A stretch of 64,000 bases of DNA from Shimia biformata (GCF_016888515.1 NZ_JAFEJK010000001.1:2203475-2267474), one strand, 5' to 3'; shown: positions 51,171 to 60,610, numbered from the stretch's first letter. Numbers and translations are program-made. Notes: a model not told the origin generated them from the letters alone.

Positions 51171-51407
51171 ATGAGTGACGACATCCATGATGAGATTGAC
51201 GCGATCGGGCTGTTGTGCCCCCTGCCCGTCCTGAAACTGCGCAAACGTCTGAAAGCGGTGGCGCCGGGGGCTGCGGTGCGGCTTCTGGCCGATGATCCTG
51301 CCGCCATCGTGGACGTGCCGCATTTCTGCAATGAAAGCGGCCATTCCCTTGTGACGTCTTGCGAAAATGATGGCACGCTGGAGTTTGTCGTGCGCCGCAA
51401 GGCCTGA
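51171..51407 (+). CDS. TusA-family sulfur carrier
   Basis: The 78-residue protein has the TusA motif GLLCPLPVLKLRKRLKAV with the sulfur-carrying cysteine and the DDPAAIVDVPHFCNESGH segment. TusA proteins relay persulfide sulfur to tRNA or cofactor enzymes. The start ATG 51171 gives a domain of normal length; the frame open from 51099 is not needed. It faces the ccdA gene. Confidence 0.86.
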   Translation: MSDDIHDEIDAIGLLCPLPVLKLRKRLKAVAPGAAVRLLADDPAAIVDVPHFCNESGHSLVTSCENDGTLEFVVRRKA

Positions 51408-51442
51408 CGCCCCCACCTGATCTGCCCCCTTTTACCACAACG

Positions 51443-51483
51443 AAAAACGCCGCCGGGCGATCCCGACGGCGTTCTTTATTTTT
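51443..51483. terminator. Bidirectional terminator between the TusA-like and rne genes
   Basis: AACGCCG (51446-51452) pairs with CGGCGTT (51467-51473), one mismatch follows, and CGGG/CCCG extend the stem around a CGAT loop. An A tract before (51443-51447) and a T-rich tract after (51474-51483) give U runs on both strands. It lies 36 bases after the TusA-like stop and 14 bases before the rne stop. Confidence 0.85.
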
Positions 51484-51496
51484 GTCACGGATGGGG

Positions 51497-54400
51497 TCAG
51501 CTGCCCATCGACCACCAGCCCCGGCGCTTGGGCTTGGGCTTGGCGGGCGGGGTTTCGACCACAGGTTCCGGTTCGGCGGCGGTTTCTGCCTCGACCTCGG
51601 CCACCTCGACAGGCTCAACCTGCACTTCCGGGGTCGGTTCCGTCTCAGGGGTGGCCTCGATTGTGGACGCCGTTTCCCCGGCCTCGGCCCCATTGGTCAC
51701 GTCGGCTTCGGCGTCGGCTGTGGTTTCGGCCTTGGCCTCTTCCGCCGGTTCATCCGTCTTCTTCTTCGAAGACGACCGGCTGCGGCTGGACGACGACCGG
51801 CTGCGGCTAGAGGACGACCGGCTGCGCGAGGATTTCGGCTTTTCCTCTGCGTCGGCGTTTTCAGCTTCGGCCACCTTTGCGGCCTCGGCGTCATCGCCCT
51901 TGGCATCGGTACCCTCGTCCGACTTCACCTCGTCCGGCTTTTCAGCCGCGCCACCGTCATCATCGTCATCCGACGCGTCATCCTGCGACTCCGTATCCGA
52001 GTCATAGCTCTTGGACTTGGAGGACCGGCGGCGACGGCGGCGGCGGCGTTTCTTGGGCTTTTCTTCGCCGTTTTCCTCGGTCGCGCCGGTCTCTTCCGCC
52101 GCGTCCTCGTCAATTTCTTCGGCATCGACCGCGTCCATGATCGAGGTATCGACCGACACCACCGGCGCGGCGACCTCGGCCACGACACGGGTCGCGGTCT
52201 TGAATTTCTCGAGCGAGAAATCGGGCGAGATCAGATGCGGGTCGCCTTCGACCCGGACCGACAGACCATAGCGGGCCTCGATCTGGGCGATATGCTCACG
52301 CTTCTGGTTCATCAGATAGTTGGCGATGGCCACCGGGCATTTGACCAGCACTTCGCGCGACCGGCGGCGTGTGCCTTCTTCCTCGATCTGGCGCAGGATC
52401 GACAGCGCAAGGTTGTCGTCCGACCGGATCAACCCGGTGCCGTGGCAGGCCGGGCACGGCTGGGTCGTGGCCTCGATCATGCCGGGGCGCAGGCGCTGAC
52501 GGCTCATCTCCATCAGGCCAAAGCCCGAGATACGGCCGACCTGGATGCGGGCGCGGTCGGTCTTGAGCTTGTCCTTCATTCGTTTTTCGACAGCGGCGTT
52601 GTTCTTGCGCTCATCCATGTCGATGAAGTCGATCACGATCAGCCCGGCAAGGTCACGCAGACGCAGCTGGCGGGCGACCTCTTCGGCCGCTTCCAGGTTG
52701 GTCTTGAGCGCGGTTTCCTCGATCGAGCCTTCCTTGGTGGCCCGGCCAGAGTTGACGTCGATGGCGACTAGCGCTTCGGTCACGCCGATCACGATATAGC
52801 CACCCGATTTCAGCTGTACCGTCGGGTTGAACATTGACGACAGATAGCTTTCGACCTGATAGCGCGCGAACAGGGGCAGCGCATCGGTGTAGTGCTTCAC
52901 GTTCTTGGCATGGGACGGCATGATCATTTTCATGAAGTCCTTGGCGATGCGATAGCCGCGCTCGCCTTCGACATGCACCTCGTCGATGTCGCGATTATAG
53001 AGATCGCGGATCGAGCGTTTGATCAGGTCGCCTTCTTCATAGATCTTTGCCGGCGCGATCGACTTCAGCGTCAATTCGCGGATCTGTTCCCACAAGCGCT
53101 TGAGATAGTCATAGTCGCGCTTGATCTCGGTCTTGGTGCGCTTGGCGCCTGCCGTCCGCACGATCAGACCCGCGCCCTGCGGCACGTCGATCTCGTTTGC
53201 GATCTCTTTCAGCTTCTTGCGGTCGGCGGCGTTGGTGATCTTGCGGCTGATGCCACCACCACGGGCGGTGTTGGGCATCAGAACGCAGTAACGACCCGCC
53301 AGCGACAGGTAGGTGGTCAGGGCCGCGCCCTTGTTGCCGCGTTCTTCCTTGACGACCTGCACCAGAAGGATCTGGCGCACCTTGATCACTTCCTGGATCT
53401 TGTAGCGGCGCGGGCGCGGTTTGCGCGGCGGGCGGATGTCGGCCTCGTCATCGTCATCGGCAATCGATTCGATGGTCTCGTCCTTTTCCGCGGCCTCGGG
53501 CTTGCGGCGCCGGGTGTCGCGTGCTTCTTCGACGGGTTCGTCGTCGTTGTCGCCGTCCTTGTCACCCTCGTCGTCGTCATCTGACGTCTCAGGCTCGGCA
53601 GCGTCGGCTTCGGCTTCGACGCGCTTGGCGTCGGTCTCGGTCTCGTCACCGGATTCCGGGTCGCGGGTTGCAACCGCGTCTTCGCCTTCGGTGGCGGCGG
53701 CCATGGTCTTGCCCGGCGCGTCGTCATCCTTGGGCGAGTCGGCAGCATCTTCGCTGGCCCCGTCTTCGCCGGTCTCAGTCTCGGTAGTCTCAGCCTCGGC
53801 AAGCTCAACAGGGGCTTCGGCCACCTCTTCGGTAACCTCCACGGTCTCTTCGACCGCGACCTCTACCACGACCTCTTCGGTCACATCCGCAGTTTCAACC
53901 GCTTCGGCCTCTGCGACCTTGGACTCGTCCGCGCTGTCCACCGGTTCCTCAACCGGGGTTTCCGCGACCAGTTCCATCGGCGACAGGCCTTCGGTCTCGT
54001 CGATATCCCCGCCAAGGTCGATGGTTTCCATCCCGGCGATCGCGTCTTCGGCAACCGCAGGCGTCGCTGCGGCGGTTTCCGCCTCGGTCGACTTGACCTC
54101 AGCCGCCTTCGCTTCGGACGATTTCGACCGCGAGCGTGACCGCGACCGGCTGCGCGAGCGCGAGGATTTCGGTTTTTCCTCTTCCTCGTCGCGCGCCTTC
54201 ATCGCTTCGGCATAGGCGCGTTCTTCGGCCAGCAGCGCCTCGCGATCGGCAACGGGGATCTGGTAGTAATCGGGGTGGATTTCCGAAAACGCAAGGAAAC
54301 CATGGCGATTGCCGCCATAGTCCACGAAGGCCGCCTGAAGCGACGGTTCGACGCGCGTTACTTTTGCGAGATAGATGTTTCCTGCAAGCTGACGCTTGTT

Positions 54401-54499
54401 TTCGGATTCAAAATCGAACTCCTCGACCTTGTTTCCGTCAACCACCACGACGCGGGTTTCCTCCGCGTGGGTGGCATCGATGAGCATTTTCTTTGCCAT
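51497..54499 (-). CDS. rne: Ribonuclease E
   Basis: The 1000-residue endonuclease starts RNA decay and rRNA processing and scaffolds the degradosome. The S1 domain (RQLAGNIYLAKVTRVEPSLQAAFVDYGG) is interrupted after about residue 95 by an acidic, disordered insertion to about residue 360, typical of alphaproteobacteria. The catalytic aspartates are in AIDVNSGR and VIDFIDMDE, and the zinc-link is PCPACHGTG near residue 680. The C-terminal half has a run of arginines near residues 815-830 followed by an acidic stretch and serine-arginine repeats. An RS tract at residues 112-128 lies inside the S1 insertion. ATG 54499 is used; a TG-rich extension reaches 54514. Confidence 0.95.
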   Translation of the reverse strand: MAKKMLIDATHAEETRVVVVDGNKVEEFDFESENKRQLAGNIYLAKVTRVEPSLQAAFVDYGGNRHGFLAFSEIHPDYYQIPVADREALLAEERAYAEAMKARDEEEEKPKSSRSRSRSRSRSRSKSSEAKAAEVKSTEAETAAATPAVAEDAIAGMETIDLGGDIDETEGLSPMELVAETPVEEPVDSADESKVAEAEAVETADVTEEVVVEVAVEETVEVTEEVAEAPVELAEAETTETETGEDGASEDAADSPKDDDAPGKTMAAATEGEDAVATRDPESGDETETDAKRVEAEADAAEPETSDDDDEGDKDGDNDDEPVEEARDTRRRKPEAAEKDETIESIADDDDEADIRPPRKPRPRRYKIQEVIKVRQILLVQVVKEERGNKGAALTTYLSLAGRYCVLMPNTARGGGISRKITNAADRKKLKEIANEIDVPQGAGLIVRTAGAKRTKTEIKRDYDYLKRLWEQIRELTLKSIAPAKIYEEGDLIKRSIRDLYNRDIDEVHVEGERGYRIAKDFMKMIMPSHAKNVKHYTDALPLFARYQVESYLSSMFNPTVQLKSGGYIVIGVTEALVAIDVNSGRATKEGSIEETALKTNLEAAEEVARQLRLRDLAGLIVIDFIDMDERKNNAAVEKRMKDKLKTDRARIQVGRISGFGLMEMSRQRLRPGMIEATTQPCPACHGTGLIRSDDNLALSILRQIEEEGTRRRSREVLVKCPVAIANYLMNQKREHIAQIEARYGLSVRVEGDPHLISPDFSLEKFKTATRVVAEVAAPVVSVDTSIMDAVDAEEIDEDAAEETGATEENGEEKPKKRRRRRRRRSSKSKSYDSDTESQDDASDDDDDGGAAEKPDEVKSDEGTDAKGDDAEAAKVAEAENADAEEKPKSSRSRSSSSRSRSSSSRSRSSSKKKTDEPAEEAKAETTADAEADVTNGAEAGETASTIEATPETEPTPEVQVEPVEVAEVEAETAAEPEPVVETPPAKPKPKRRGWWSMGS
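51771..51833 (-). repeat. In-frame 21-base tandem repeat inside rne (RS repeats)
   Basis: Copies of a 21-base unit beginning GACGACCGGCTGCG start at 51771, 51792 and 51813 (plus-strand reading). In the rne frame they encode serine-arginine repeats of seven residues in the disordered tail. The unit length is a multiple of three, so copy number can change without a frameshift. Confidence 0.75.
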
Positions 54500-54935
54500 G
54501 ATATCCGTTTGCACCCGCGCAATCGAACAGGCGGCCCCGGGGGACCAAGTGAAGCGATGTAGCGGGGGTGTCTTGTCTGGGCGAGGCGCTGCACGACAAT
54601 GGGGAGACCGGTTTCGGCCCCTGCTCCGTTTGTCTTCGCGTGCACGCGTTCCATCGCGTTTCTTCTCCGACGGCTACGAGAGTGTCCCGTTGTGCCGCCA
54701 ATCAAATGGCCCGTCGCTTGCGCGGTCCGGGCGTGCCTTCGACCCAAGAATATGGGTCCAATCTGCCTGAGCATGCAGGCGGGATCATCTGTCCCGAAAC
54801 TGTCACGATCAGCGAAACTCATGCCGGGTGGAGAACCGTCTGTTCGCCGACCCGTCCTGACAATAAAGACCACGAAGGCGGGAATTACAATGGCAAAAGG
54901 TCGCGACCGTATGGTTGCCCCTGTATTTTCCGGCC
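54500..54935. other. 436-base region upstream of rne, no supported gene
   Basis: This gap lies between the rne start and the end of the outer-membrane-like gene, both read to the left. It is the place for an rne promoter and a long 5' leader. I see no reading frame with a convincing start, no terminator after the upstream gene and no known riboswitch. Short frames are present on both strands but their composition does not stand out. Confidence 0.5.
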
Positions 54936-55619
54936 TCAGAACTCGCGGAGATAGCTGATTCCGACCACGTCGCGCTGACCCAGATTGCTGTCCGAGTAGT
55001 TGGCGAAGATCGAGAACGTATCCCGCTTCGTGGCCGCAAAACTGACGCCGCCGCCAAGAGAATAACCGCGATAGTCCTTGCTGCCCGCCGAAACCACAGC
55101 AACGCCACGCAGGGTCCAGCGGTCCGACAGCGGCAACAGTGCCATCACCCCGGCATAGCCACCCTTGCTTGAGACCGAGATTTCCTCGAGCGAGGTCACG
55201 ATGCCATGTTCCAGCTCAACCGTGCCTTCGGTGTAATTGGCGCCAAAGGCCGCGAACATCTGCCAGTTGCCGGGCTGGATGCCGAACTGTGCCAGCGGAG
55301 CAAACCCGCCCAGCGAATAAGAGGTCTGCTGCACACCCGAATTCAGGTCACGCTGCGAGGCGGCAAAATTCACGATCCCGAAAGGAAACAGATAGGACGC
55401 GCCCAGGCTCCATTCCCCGGTTTCGGAATAGGATGCGTTGATCTTCGAGACCGGGCCAAAGGCGATCGAGCCCGACACCGTGGCGGTGTCGGTCAGACGC
55501 AGACCCAGCTTGGTGACTATCTTGGTCGGGTCTTCGGCCAGTTTTTCACGTTCTTCGGCATAGGCAGCCGGTGCCGCAACCGTCAGCGCCATCAGCGCCG
55601 CAACAATTGGTTTGGTCAT
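54936..55619 (-). CDS. Predicted outer-membrane beta-barrel protein
   Basis: The 227-residue protein has a signal peptide (IVAALMALTVAAPAAYAEE), alternating amphipathic strands (for example WSLGASYLFPFGIVNFAASQ, YSLGGFAPLAQFG, FAAFGANYTEG) and ends with a phenylalanine (VVGISYLREF), the C-terminal signal of beta-barrel proteins. I cannot name a function. ATG 55619 has GGAG about six bases upstream. It is 34 bases downstream of dctD on the same strand, so it may be the third gene of that transcript. Confidence 0.7.
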   Translation of the reverse strand: MTKPIVAALMALTVAAPAAYAEEREKLAEDPTKIVTKLGLRLTDTATVSGSIAFGPVSKINASYSETGEWSLGASYLFPFGIVNFAASQRDLNSGVQQTSYSLGGFAPLAQFGIQPGNWQMFAAFGANYTEGTVELEHGIVTSLEEISVSSKGGYAGVMALLPLSDRWTLRGVAVVSAGSKDYRGYSLGGGVSFAATKRDTFSIFANYSDSNLGQRDVVGISYLREF

Positions 55620-55653
55620 AAAAAACTCCGAAAAAAATGCTGCGCGCCCGCTA

Positions 55654-56988
55654 TCAGAGATAATCCGAGCGCTGCAAGCCGTATTTCGCCATCTTCTCGT
55701 TCAGGGTGCGGCGCGGCAGGCACAGCTCTTCCATCACGCTGGCAATCGACCCTTTGTGACGGCGCATGGTGTTGTCGATCAGCATGCGTTCGAACGCCTC
55801 GACATATTCTTTCAGCGGCTTGCCTTCGGTCGTCATGACGGGCTGCATCTCGTCATGGTCGGACATCAGAAGCGACGCGATGGTCCCGCCGCCCCGCCGC
55901 GATTGCAGCACCGCGCGTTCGGCCAGGTTGATCAGCTGCCGCACATTGCCGGGCCACGGCGCCTGCAACAGCTGGGCCGCTTCCTGCGCGCTGACCTTGG
56001 GCGCGTCACAGCCGTAATCATCGGCAAACTGCTCGGCCAGACGGGTGAACAGGGTCAGGATGTCCTCTCCGCGCTGGCGCAGGGGCGGCACGGTGATTTT
56101 CAGCGCGGCAAGACGATAGAACAGGTCGGGGCGCAGGGCGTCCTCGCAGGTGCGGTCCTGCTCCTGCATGTTGCAGATCGCGATGATGCGGGTTTCCGCC
56201 GGGGTGCCCTGTTCGTTAATCACGTTCAAAAGACGCGCCTGCAACGTATCAGAGAGCGATTCCACGTCTTCAAGCACCAGCGTCCCGCCGCGGGCTTCCT
56301 CGATCGCGGGCAACTGGCTGTCCTCGGGGTTCATCGGACCAAACAGGCGTTTCGACAGCGCCTCTTCCTCAAATGCGGAACAGGAGACCAGCACAAACCG
56401 TTTCCCGGCCCGGCTGCCGACCGCATGAAGCGCATGGGCCACCAGCGTCTTGCCTGTCCCGGTCTCGCCCTCGATCAGAACATGGCCGTCGGCCTGACCC
56501 AGGTCGAGGATGTCCTCTTTCAGCCGCGTCATCACCGGGCTGGCGCCGATCAGCTTCTTCATCAGCTGGCTGCCGTCGGACAACTCGCGGCGCAGGGCGC
56601 GGTTGTCCATGGTCAGGCGGCGGGCGTTGGTGGCCTTTTTCGCCAGACGGCTCATCTGTTCGGGGTCAAACGGCTTTTCGAGGAAATCGAACGCCCCGAC
56701 GCGCATCGCCTCGACCGCCATCGGCACGTCGCCATGGCCGGTGATCATAATTACGGGAAGCGCCGAATCCGTGCCCATCAGCTTTTTCAAAAACTGCATC
56801 CCGTCCATGCCGGGCATGCGGATGTCGCTGATAACGATGCCGGGATAGTCCGGGCCAAGCGCCTTCAGCGCGTCCTCGGCGCTGGAAAAGGTCTCGGTGT
56901 CATAGCCTGACAGGGCCAGCCACTGGCTGATCGACTGGCGCATGTCCTTTTCGTCATCCACGATCGCGATTTTCATGCTCTGGGGCAT
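55654..56988 (-). CDS. dctD: DctD-like response regulator without the sigma54 GAFTGA loop
   Basis: The 444-residue protein has an N-terminal receiver domain (IAIVDDEKDM, D55 in VISDIRMPGMDG), an AAA+ domain with Walker A GETGTGKT (residues 174-181), the arginine-finger region RPDLFYRLAALKITVPPLRQR, and a C-terminal Fis-type helix-turn-helix (SIASVMEELCLPRRTLNEKM). The loop that should contain GAFTGA, which touches sigma54, is missing: LFG is followed directly by PMNPEDSQLPAIEEARGG, and Walker B is altered to TLVLEDVES. It is coupled to dctB (stop seven bases before the ATG). It controls C4-dicarboxylate uptake if the family assignment holds. Confidence 0.82.
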   Translation of the reverse strand: MPQSMKIAIVDDEKDMRQSISQWLALSGYDTETFSSAEDALKALGPDYPGIVISDIRMPGMDGMQFLKKLMGTDSALPVIMITGHGDVPMAVEAMRVGAFDFLEKPFDPEQMSRLAKKATNARRLTMDNRALRRELSDGSQLMKKLIGASPVMTRLKEDILDLGQADGHVLIEGETGTGKTLVAHALHAVGSRAGKRFVLVSCSAFEEEALSKRLFGPMNPEDSQLPAIEEARGGTLVLEDVESLSDTLQARLLNVINEQGTPAETRIIAICNMQEQDRTCEDALRPDLFYRLAALKITVPPLRQRGEDILTLFTRLAEQFADDYGCDAPKVSAQEAAQLLQAPWPGNVRQLINLAERAVLQSRRGGGTIASLLMSDHDEMQPVMTTEGKPLKEYVEAFERMLIDNTMRRHKGSIASVMEELCLPRRTLNEKMAKYGLQRSDYL

Positions 56989-56995
56989 CTTTTTC

Positions 56996-58771
56996 CTACT
57001 CCGCCGCCTCGATATCCTCGTTCAAGATAGGAAGTTGCACCTCAAATACAGCCCCCCTGCCCTGACCATTACGTGCCGTCAGACGGCCGCCAAGGTCGGT
57101 GACGATACCGGAAGATATCGCCAGCCCCAAGCCCACCCCGTCGCCGGGCTGCTTGGTGGTGAAGAACGGTTCGAACAGATCGTCCAGATTCTCGATCCCC
57201 GGACCATTGTCGCGCACCGTCAGCGTCACGGTTTCGCCCGCCGCAAGGATGATCTCGATCTCGGGGTCGGCCTCGCCGCGCGTGGCATCCAGCGCGTTGC
57301 GGAACAGGTTGATCATCACCTGTTCGATACGCACCCGGTCCCCCATCACGCGCACCGGTTCTTCCGGCACGATCTTGGAAATCCGCACTTTGCGCTGGCG
57401 CAATTGCGGCTCCATCATGCCAAGGGCCGAGTTCAGCGCCTCGCGCATTTCGACCGGGTAAAACTCGGTTCCGCCCTTCCTGGCATAGGATTTCAGCTGC
57501 TTGGTGATCTGGCCCATCCGCTCGATCAGGTCGTCAAGCCGCTGGAAGGACGACAGTGCCTCATCCGGGCGGTTGCGTTTGACCAGAAGCCGCGCGCCCG
57601 CCAGATAGGTCTTCATCGCCGCAAGCGGCTGGTTCAGCTCGTGGCTGATCGCGGCGGACATTTCCCCCAGCGCCGCCAGCTTGGAACTTTGGGCCAGCGA
57701 CTGTTCGGCCACGGCCAGGCTTTCCTGCATCCGCTCACGCTCGGCGATCTCGCGCTGAAGGCGCTGGTTCAATGCGCGGAGACTTGCCGATTCCCGCTGG
57801 AACAGCGCCATCCGCAGCGCCGTCTTGCGGCTGAGGACATAGAACCCCAGGGCCAGAAGGATGGCGAATCCCATGATCTCCAGCGCCAGCACCGCATTCA
57901 CCCGTTCGCGGACCGAGGTATAGGTGGTGAACGAGGTCATGCTCCAGCCCCGGAACGGGATGCGCGCATCCTTGCGCATCACCGCCTCGCCGCGCAGATA
58001 GGCGTCGGCCGGAAGCGCGGTCCAGTCCGCGGTTGCACGGATCGCGCGTTCGATGGCGCCGTCGGCGGGTTGCCGTGCCAGCGCGTCCGCCTCGGTCAGC
58101 CCGCGCCAGCGCGGTTCCGAGGCCAGGATGATCGTGCCCTCGCTGTTGGTCACAAAGACGGCGTCGGAAATACCGGCCCATGTGCGTTCAAACTTCTGCA
58201 GGTCGACATCAACCGCGATGACCCCCAGCGCCTGACCCTGGTTGTCGATGCGGCGCGCATAGGTGAAACGGAATGCGCCCGCTTCGGACCGGGTTTCGGA
58301 AAACACTGTAACATTGGACCGCAACGCATTGATAAAGAACTCGGTTTGCCGGTTCGACCCGCCCAGTTTCGTGCGGTCCGTCGCCGCCACGATCCGGCCA
58401 TCGCCATCCATCAGCATCAACTGCGCCGCGCCGATTTCCTCGACAAAGGAAATCAGCCGCGCGGTGGATTGCGAGTAATCGCCGGAATGCAGCGCCCCGA
58501 TCAGCGCCGGGTCCTTGGCCAGAAGCTGCGGCACGATGGCGTTGCGGCTGAGTTCGGCCTGAAGGTTCGCTGAGTAAAGCGCCAGCCGCAGCTCGGCGCG
58601 GTTGCGGGTATTGGCAGTGAACCGGTCGGTCAGCGCGCTGTTGGTGACCCAGATCGTCACCGCCGCCACGGTGCAGAGAAACGCGATCAGTATCCGCGCC
58701 CGCCAGCCCGTCGTGGCTGATCGCGGCGTCGGCACCCGGTCTGCGTCGGATTGGGCGCGTTTCTCGCTCAT
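56996..58771 (-). CDS. dctB: C4-dicarboxylate sensor kinase DctB-like
   Basis: The 591-residue sensor kinase has an N-terminal membrane helix (ILIAFLCTVAAVTIWVTNS), a periplasmic double-PAS-type sensor, a second helix (ALEIMGFAILLALGFYVL), a coiled-coil and the kinase core. H377 lies in AISHELNQPLAAMKTY, followed by NLFRNALDATRG, DNGPGI and GDGVGLGLAISSG. The histidine-box wording HELNQPL is typical of DctB. ATG 58771 is chosen; 36 bases of upstream open frame are not needed. dctD follows seven bases after the stop. Confidence 0.86.
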   Translation of the reverse strand: MSEKRAQSDADRVPTPRSATTGWRARILIAFLCTVAAVTIWVTNSALTDRFTANTRNRAELRLALYSANLQAELSRNAIVPQLLAKDPALIGALHSGDYSQSTARLISFVEEIGAAQLMLMDGDGRIVAATDRTKLGGSNRQTEFFINALRSNVTVFSETRSEAGAFRFTYARRIDNQGQALGVIAVDVDLQKFERTWAGISDAVFVTNSEGTIILASEPRWRGLTEADALARQPADGAIERAIRATADWTALPADAYLRGEAVMRKDARIPFRGWSMTSFTTYTSVRERVNAVLALEIMGFAILLALGFYVLSRKTALRMALFQRESASLRALNQRLQREIAERERMQESLAVAEQSLAQSSKLAALGEMSAAISHELNQPLAAMKTYLAGARLLVKRNRPDEALSSFQRLDDLIERMGQITKQLKSYARKGGTEFYPVEMREALNSALGMMEPQLRQRKVRISKIVPEEPVRVMGDRVRIEQVMINLFRNALDATRGEADPEIEIILAAGETVTLTVRDNGPGIENLDDLFEPFFTTKQPGDGVGLGLAISSGIVTDLGGRLTARNGQGRGAVFEVQLPILNEDIEAAE

Positions 58772-58820
58772 GCGTCCGAGATTACGCCCGGCCCCGTCCT
58801 CGCTCAAGAGACGCCTCGTC

Positions 58821-59489
58821 TCAGGCGCTCACGAAGGCGGAAGCCAGCGCATCGAACATGGCGATGCCATCGGTGCCGCCATGCCCGGCATCAGCCGCGC
58901 GTTCGGGATGCGGCATCATGCCAAGCACGCGGCGGTTCTTGGACACCACGCCGGCGATATCGGCAACCGAGCCGTTGGGGTTCTGGGCATAGGTAAACGC
59001 GATCCGGTCCTCGTCCTGCAACTGGGCCAGTTTGGCGTCATCGACAAAGTAATTGCCATCGTGATGGGCAATCGGAATGTCGATCTCCTGCCCTTTGTCA
59101 TACGCGGCGGTAAAGGCGGTGTCAGTGGTCGCGGTCACCAGACGCACGGTCTTGCAGATGTATTTCAGCCCGGCATTGCGGCGCAGCGCCCCCGGCAGCA
59201 ATCCGGTCTCGGTCAGGATCTGGAACCCGTTGCAGACCCCCAGCGCATAACCGCCGCGTTCGGCATGATCCACAACTGCTCGGCAGATCGGAGAGTTCGC
59301 GGCAATCGCGCCGCAGCGCAGGTAATCGCCAAAGGAAAACCCGCCCGGCACCCCGACGATATCGACGCCCTCGGGCAGCGACACATCCTTGTGCCAGACC
59401 ATGTCGACGGCAAAACCGGCGCGTTCAAACGCGACGGCCATGTCGCGGTCGCAGTTGGAACCGGGGAATACGATGACGGCGGCGCGCAT
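58821..59489 (-). CDS. purQ: Phosphoribosylformylglycinamidine synthase, glutaminase subunit
   Basis: The 222-residue glutaminase supplies ammonia to PurL in purine synthesis. The triad cysteine is in [13 protein letters not shown], with histidine and glutamate in [10 protein letters not shown] near the C-terminus. [13 protein letters not shown] is the family segment. ATG 59489 has AGGAG upstream at about eight bases. purS lies 41 bases upstream on the same strand. The catalytic subunit PurL is not in the window. Confidence 0.95.
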   Translation of the reverse strand: MRAAVIVFPGSNCDRDMAVAFERAGFAVDMVWHKDVSLPEGVDIVGVPGGFSFGDYLRCGAIAANSPICRAVVDHAERGGYALGVCNGFQILTETGLLPGALRRNAGLKYICKTVRLVTATTDTAFTAAYDKGQEIDIPIAHHDGNYFVDDAKLAQLQDEDRIAFTYAQNPNGSVADIAGVVSKNRRVLGMMPHPERAADAGHGGTDGIAMFDALASAFVSA

Positions 59490-59530
59490 GGGCGGCTCTC
59501 CTGTTTTAGGGCCTTTGTGTCGGGCCGGGC

Positions 59531-59761
59531 TCAGCCCAGCTCGATCTCGTAGCTTTCGATCACGGTATTGGCGAGCAGCTTCTCGCACATCTCGACAACA
59601 TCGTCATGGGTCGCGCCCGCGGCAAGCTCAAGGTCGATCACCTTGCCCTGGCGCACGCCTTCCACCTTGTCGAACCCCATCGCCCCAAGCGCGTGGCGCA
59701 CGGCCTCGCCCTGCGGGTCAAGGACCCCGTTTTTCAACATCACATGGACGCGTGCCTTCAT
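59531..59761 (-). CDS. purS: PurS subunit of phosphoribosylformylglycinamidine synthase
   Basis: The 76-residue protein is Pur[30 protein letters not shown], then [12 protein letters not shown] and the C-terminal SYEIELG. It bridges PurQ and PurL in the three-subunit form of the enzyme. ATG 59761 is fixed by family length; the longer frame to 59812 is not supported. It lies between purC and purQ. Confidence 0.95.
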   Translation of the reverse strand: MKARVHVMLKNGVLDPQGEAVRHALGAMGFDKVEGVRQGKVIDLELAAGATHDDVVEMCEKLLANTVIESYEIELG

Positions 59762-59800
59762 TGTCTGGTCTCCGGTTCGGCTGACGCAGCCTCGGCTGCT

Positions 59801-59826
59801 TCTTTCTTGCAAAAATACTCAAACCC
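59801..59826 (+). repeat. Intergenic motif TTTCTTGC-AAAAATACT-CAAACCC, copy 3
   Basis: This copy reads TCTTTCTTGCAAAAATACTC followed by AAACCC and lies between purC and purS. It matches copy 1 at 40851-40874 over nearly all of its length, with the GCCC/GCAA difference in the middle. Confidence 0.6.
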
Positions 59827-59851
59827 GCGCCCCTTGCCGGGCGCGGCGGGT

Positions 59852-60610
59852 TCAGTTGATCAGGGTCGGCTTGGTGACACCGTTGTTCTTCGGGATCAGC
59901 CCAAGGCGGCGGGCGACCTCGGCATAGGCATCGGTCAGGCTGCCCAGATCGCGGCGGAACACGTCCTTGTCGAGCTTCTGGCCGGTTTCGATGTCCCACA
60001 GGCGGCAGCTGTCGGGGCTGATCTCATCGGCCACGACAAGACGCTGGAAATCGCCTTCATAGACGCGGCCGATCTCGATCTTGAAGTCGATCAGCTTGAT
60101 GCCGACGCCATACATCACCCCCGAGAGGTAATCGTTCACCCGCAGCGCCAGCCCGAGGATATCGTCCATGTCCTGCTGGCTGGCCCAGCCGAAGGCGGCG
60201 ATATGCTCTTCAGTGACAAGCGGATCACCCAGCGCGTCGTCCTTGTAGCAATATTCCACGATCGGGCGCGGCAATTGCGTGCCTTCCTCGATCCCCAGCC
60301 GTTTCGACATCGACCCGGCGGCGAAATTGCGCACGATGATCTCCAGCGGGATGATCTCGCAGGACCGCACCAGCTGTTCGCGCATGTTCAGCCGTTTCAG
60401 GAAATGCGTCGGCACGCCGATCTGGTTCAGACCCAGCATGAAATATTCCGACAGGCGGTTGTTCAGCGCGCCCTTGCCGTCGATCACGTCGCGTTTCTCG
60501 GCGTTGAAAGCGGTGGCGTCATCCTTGAAATACTGGATGATGGTGCCCGGCTCGGGGCCTTCATAAAGGATCTTTGCCTTGCCTTCGTAAATCTTCTTGC
60601 CGCGCGCCAT
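59852..60610 (-). CDS. purC: Phosphoribosylaminoimidazole-succinocarboxamide synthase
   Basis: The 252-residue SAICAR synthase has the ATP-grasp-like start [12 protein letters not shown], the middle motif [18 protein letters not shown], and [10 protein letters not shown] and [19 protein letters not shown] segments in order. ATG 60610 fits family length. It precedes purS and purQ in the same direction, with the repeat and about 90 bases between. Confidence 0.96.
   Translation of the reverse strand: MARGKKIYEGKAKILYEGPEPGTIIQYFKDDATAFNAEKRDVIDGKGALNNRLSEYFMLGLNQIGVPTHFLKRLNMREQLVRSCEIIPLEIIVRNFAAGSMSKRLGIEEGTQLPRPIVEYCYKDDALGDPLVTEEHIAAFGWASQQDMDDILGLALRVNDYLSGVMYGVGIKLIDFKIEIGRVYEGDFQRLVVADEISPDSCRLWDIETGQKLDKDVFRRDLGSLTDAYAEVARRLGLIPKNNGVTKPTLIN

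Noticed and set aside
54893-54958. Short plus-strand frame ending in MVAPVFSGLRTRGDS
   Set aside because: It overlaps the outer-membrane-like gene end antisense and has no family support.
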